From positions 1 to 5,823 of the forward strand of contig SOHS01000049.1 in NCBI GenBank assembly GCA_004377135.1: a DNA stretch of 5,823 nt, given 5' to 3'. A program made the position numbers and the translations under genes. The stretch's first letter is position 1. Each line of letters opens with the position of its first letter. Shown piece by piece: positions 4,484 through 5,823 of this stretch. The notes beneath the pieces are model-generated. The model was not told the origin of the DNA, made no database searches, and worked only from the letters and a program-made list of their open reading frames with translations. This DNA comes from Dehalococcoidia bacterium (lineage in GTDB: Bacteria > Chloroflexota > Dehalococcoidia > GIF9 > AB-539-J10).

Positions 4484-5823
4484 CTACTTCCGATACTTGG
4501 GAAGGTACTTTTTGATGAACTCCTCTTTAATTAGTTTCAAGTCTTCTTCAGGCAGTGTTGAAAATAGCCCCCAAGCTATATCCAGGGTGTCTTCTACCGT
4601 TCTTTTCTCCCACTCACCTTGAGATATGAATTTTCTCTCGAACTCATCTGCGCCGGTCAAATATATTTTATCCCTTTCACCCAGTGCCTCAGCACCTATA
4701 ATGGTGGATATCTCCCTGAGATAACATCCTTCAGCATAAGCAGCGTAGGATTGCATGAAAACATTGTTGTGGTCCTCTCTGGTCTTACCCGGCCCAATCC
4801 CCTCTTTCATCATTCGGGAAAGAGATAAGAATACATCTATTGGCGGGTATATCCCTTTCCTTTCTAGATTTCGGGAAAGGACAATCTGCCCCTCAGTTAT
4901 ATAGCCGGTAAGATCGGGTATGGGATGCGTTATATCATCGTCAGGCATGGTCAAAATGGGCATTATAGTTACCGAGCCTTCTTTACCTAAAATCCTGCCT
5001 GCTCTCTCATACATCGTGGCCAGGTCAGTGTACATATACCCGGGATATCCCCTTCTTGATGGTATCTCTTCACGCATGGAAGAAAGTTCGCGGAGAGCTT
5101 CGCAATAATTGGTCATGTCGGTGAGTATGACCAGCACATGCATATTTTGTTTCCATGCCAGATATTCGGCTGCGGTTAAAGCTAGCCTTGGTGTTGATAT
5201 TCGCTCGATAACAGGGTCTGACGCGGTATTGATGAAGGCCACGGTTCTCTCCAGAGCACCTGTCCTCTCGAGATTCCTCATGAAAAAGGAGGCATCATCG
5301 TAACTGATACCAATAGCGGCAAATACTAGAGCGAATCTTTCCTCCTTGCCCTTTACGGTTGCCTGTCTGATTATTTGAGCTACAATTCGGTTATGAGGCA
5401 GGCCTGAGCCGCTAAATATGGGCAATTTCTGCCCTCTAACTAATGCGTTTAACCCATCTATCGCCGAGATTCCCGTTTCAATAAACTCTGCTGGAGGCTG
5501 GCGGAGTGCGGGGTTTATGGGCTCACCGTTAATATCCAGGTAATCTTCGGGGATCACCCGCGGACCTCCATCTATTGGTTCTCCCATCCCGTTGAAGATC
5601 CTCCCTGAAATATCAATAGATACTGGTAACTTTAAAGTTTCGCCTTTATACCTTATCTTGGTTCCGATGAGGTCAACTTCGCTGACGCCACCAAATACCT
5701 CGATTATAGCTGCTTTCTCACTGATGTCTATTGCTTGACCACCTTTCACCTCACCATTCCCAAGTTGAACATCAACCATCTCATTAAATTTTATACCAGG
5801 TATGCTTTCAGCTACGAGCAAAG
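4484..5823 (-). CDS. atpB: V/A-type ATP synthase subunit B (non-catalytic), 5'-truncated by the window
   Basis: About 446 residues are visible of a protein normally 455-470 aa; the N-terminus lies beyond base 5823. The first in-frame possible start here is TTG at 5821-5819. It is better read as an internal Leu, because the partial codon before it (xCT) fits Pro and the region aligns with the family's AGPLxVVE segment some 15 residues from the true start. Subunit B is the regulatory nucleotide-binding partner of catalytic subunit A in the A3B3 head. It shows the B-type SGSGLPHN (137-144) in place of a Walker A P-loop, ETGISAIDGLNALVRGQKLP (115-134), SRRGYPGYMYTDLA (255-268), MPDDDITHPIPDLTGYITEG (292-311) and DVFLSLSRMM (329-338), where the family usually has a Pro in place of L332. 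It is followed by subunit D and the DUF61-like gene in one operon. Also named ntpB. Confidence 0.97.
   Translation of the reverse strand, partial: LLVAESIPGIKFNEMVDVQLGNGEVKGGQAIDISEKAAIIEVFGGVSEVDLIGTKIRYKGETLKLPVSIDISGRIFNGMGEPIDGGPRVIPEDYLDINGEPINPALRQPPAEFIETGISAIDGLNALVRGQKLPIFSGSGLPHNRIVAQIIRQATVKGKEERFALVFAAIGISYDDASFFMRNLERTGALERTVAFINTASDPVIERISTPRLALTAAEYLAWKQNMHVLVILTDMTNYCEALRELSSMREEIPSRRGYPGYMYTDLATMYERAGRILGKEGSVTIMPILTMPDDDITHPIPDLTGYITEGQIVLSRNLERKGIYPPIDVFLSLSRMMKEGIGPGKTREDHNNVFMQSYAAYAEGCYLREISTIIGAEALGERDKIYLTGADEFERKFISQGEWEKRTVEDTLDIAWGLFSTLPEEDLKLIKEEFIKKYLPKYRK

Noticed and set aside
5819..5821. TTG at 5821-5819 as the start codon of subunit B
   Set aside because: Family alignment places about 15 residues before this point, and the preceding partial codon fits the conserved Pro, so the gene continues past the window edge.

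Overview
All genes in this window lie on the minus strand, so transcription runs from high to low coordinates. Base composition is moderate, close to half GC by eye. Nothing suggests a mobile element, CRISPR array, tRNA or rRNA. The S16 sequence (start MVKIRLRRMGRRNKPFYRVV, then an SPRDGKFIDIIGHYNPLTDP block), a V/A-type ATPase, and a tandem pair of acyl-CoA dehydrogenases together suggest an anaerobic bacterium of the Chloroflexota, possibly an uncultured Dehalococcoidia lineage. That placement is an inference from recalled sequence style, not a database result.

Layout in transcription order: (1) 5823-3357, the tail of a V/A-type ATP synthase operon. Subunit B is cut by the window edge, subunit D follows 17 nt later, and a 158-aa protein resembling the mainly archaeal DUF61/UPF0216 family follows after only 3 nt. 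(2) 3280-2727, a ribosomal unit with a near-consensus sigma-70 promoter, rpsP (S16) and khpA (KH-domain RNA-binding protein). The promoter is so close to the rpsP ATG that the mRNA should be almost leaderless, and no Shine-Dalgarno is visible there. (3) 2726-2391, a 336-bp non-coding stretch with several inverted repeats in its khpA-proximal part and a textbook promoter (TTGACA-17 bp-TAAAAT) in its dehydrogenase-proximal part. (4) 2390-48, two acyl-CoA dehydrogenase genes in one operon.

The dehydrogenase pair is the most informative biology. The first gene keeps the FAD/substrate motif and has a candidate catalytic Glu on helix G (E247), but not at the usual C-terminal position. The second lacks a Glu at both known positions and has lost the TEPxAGSD-type motif. 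This is the pattern expected for a heteromeric (alpha2beta2) acyl-CoA dehydrogenase like the actinobacterial steroid side-chain enzymes, in which one subunit carries the catalytic base. The other points worth a second look are the DUF61-like gene in a bacterial V/A-ATPase operon, the near-leaderless rpsP message, and the cluster of partly competing hairpins between khpA and the dehydrogenase promoter. I do not see a wholly new defence or mobile system here.
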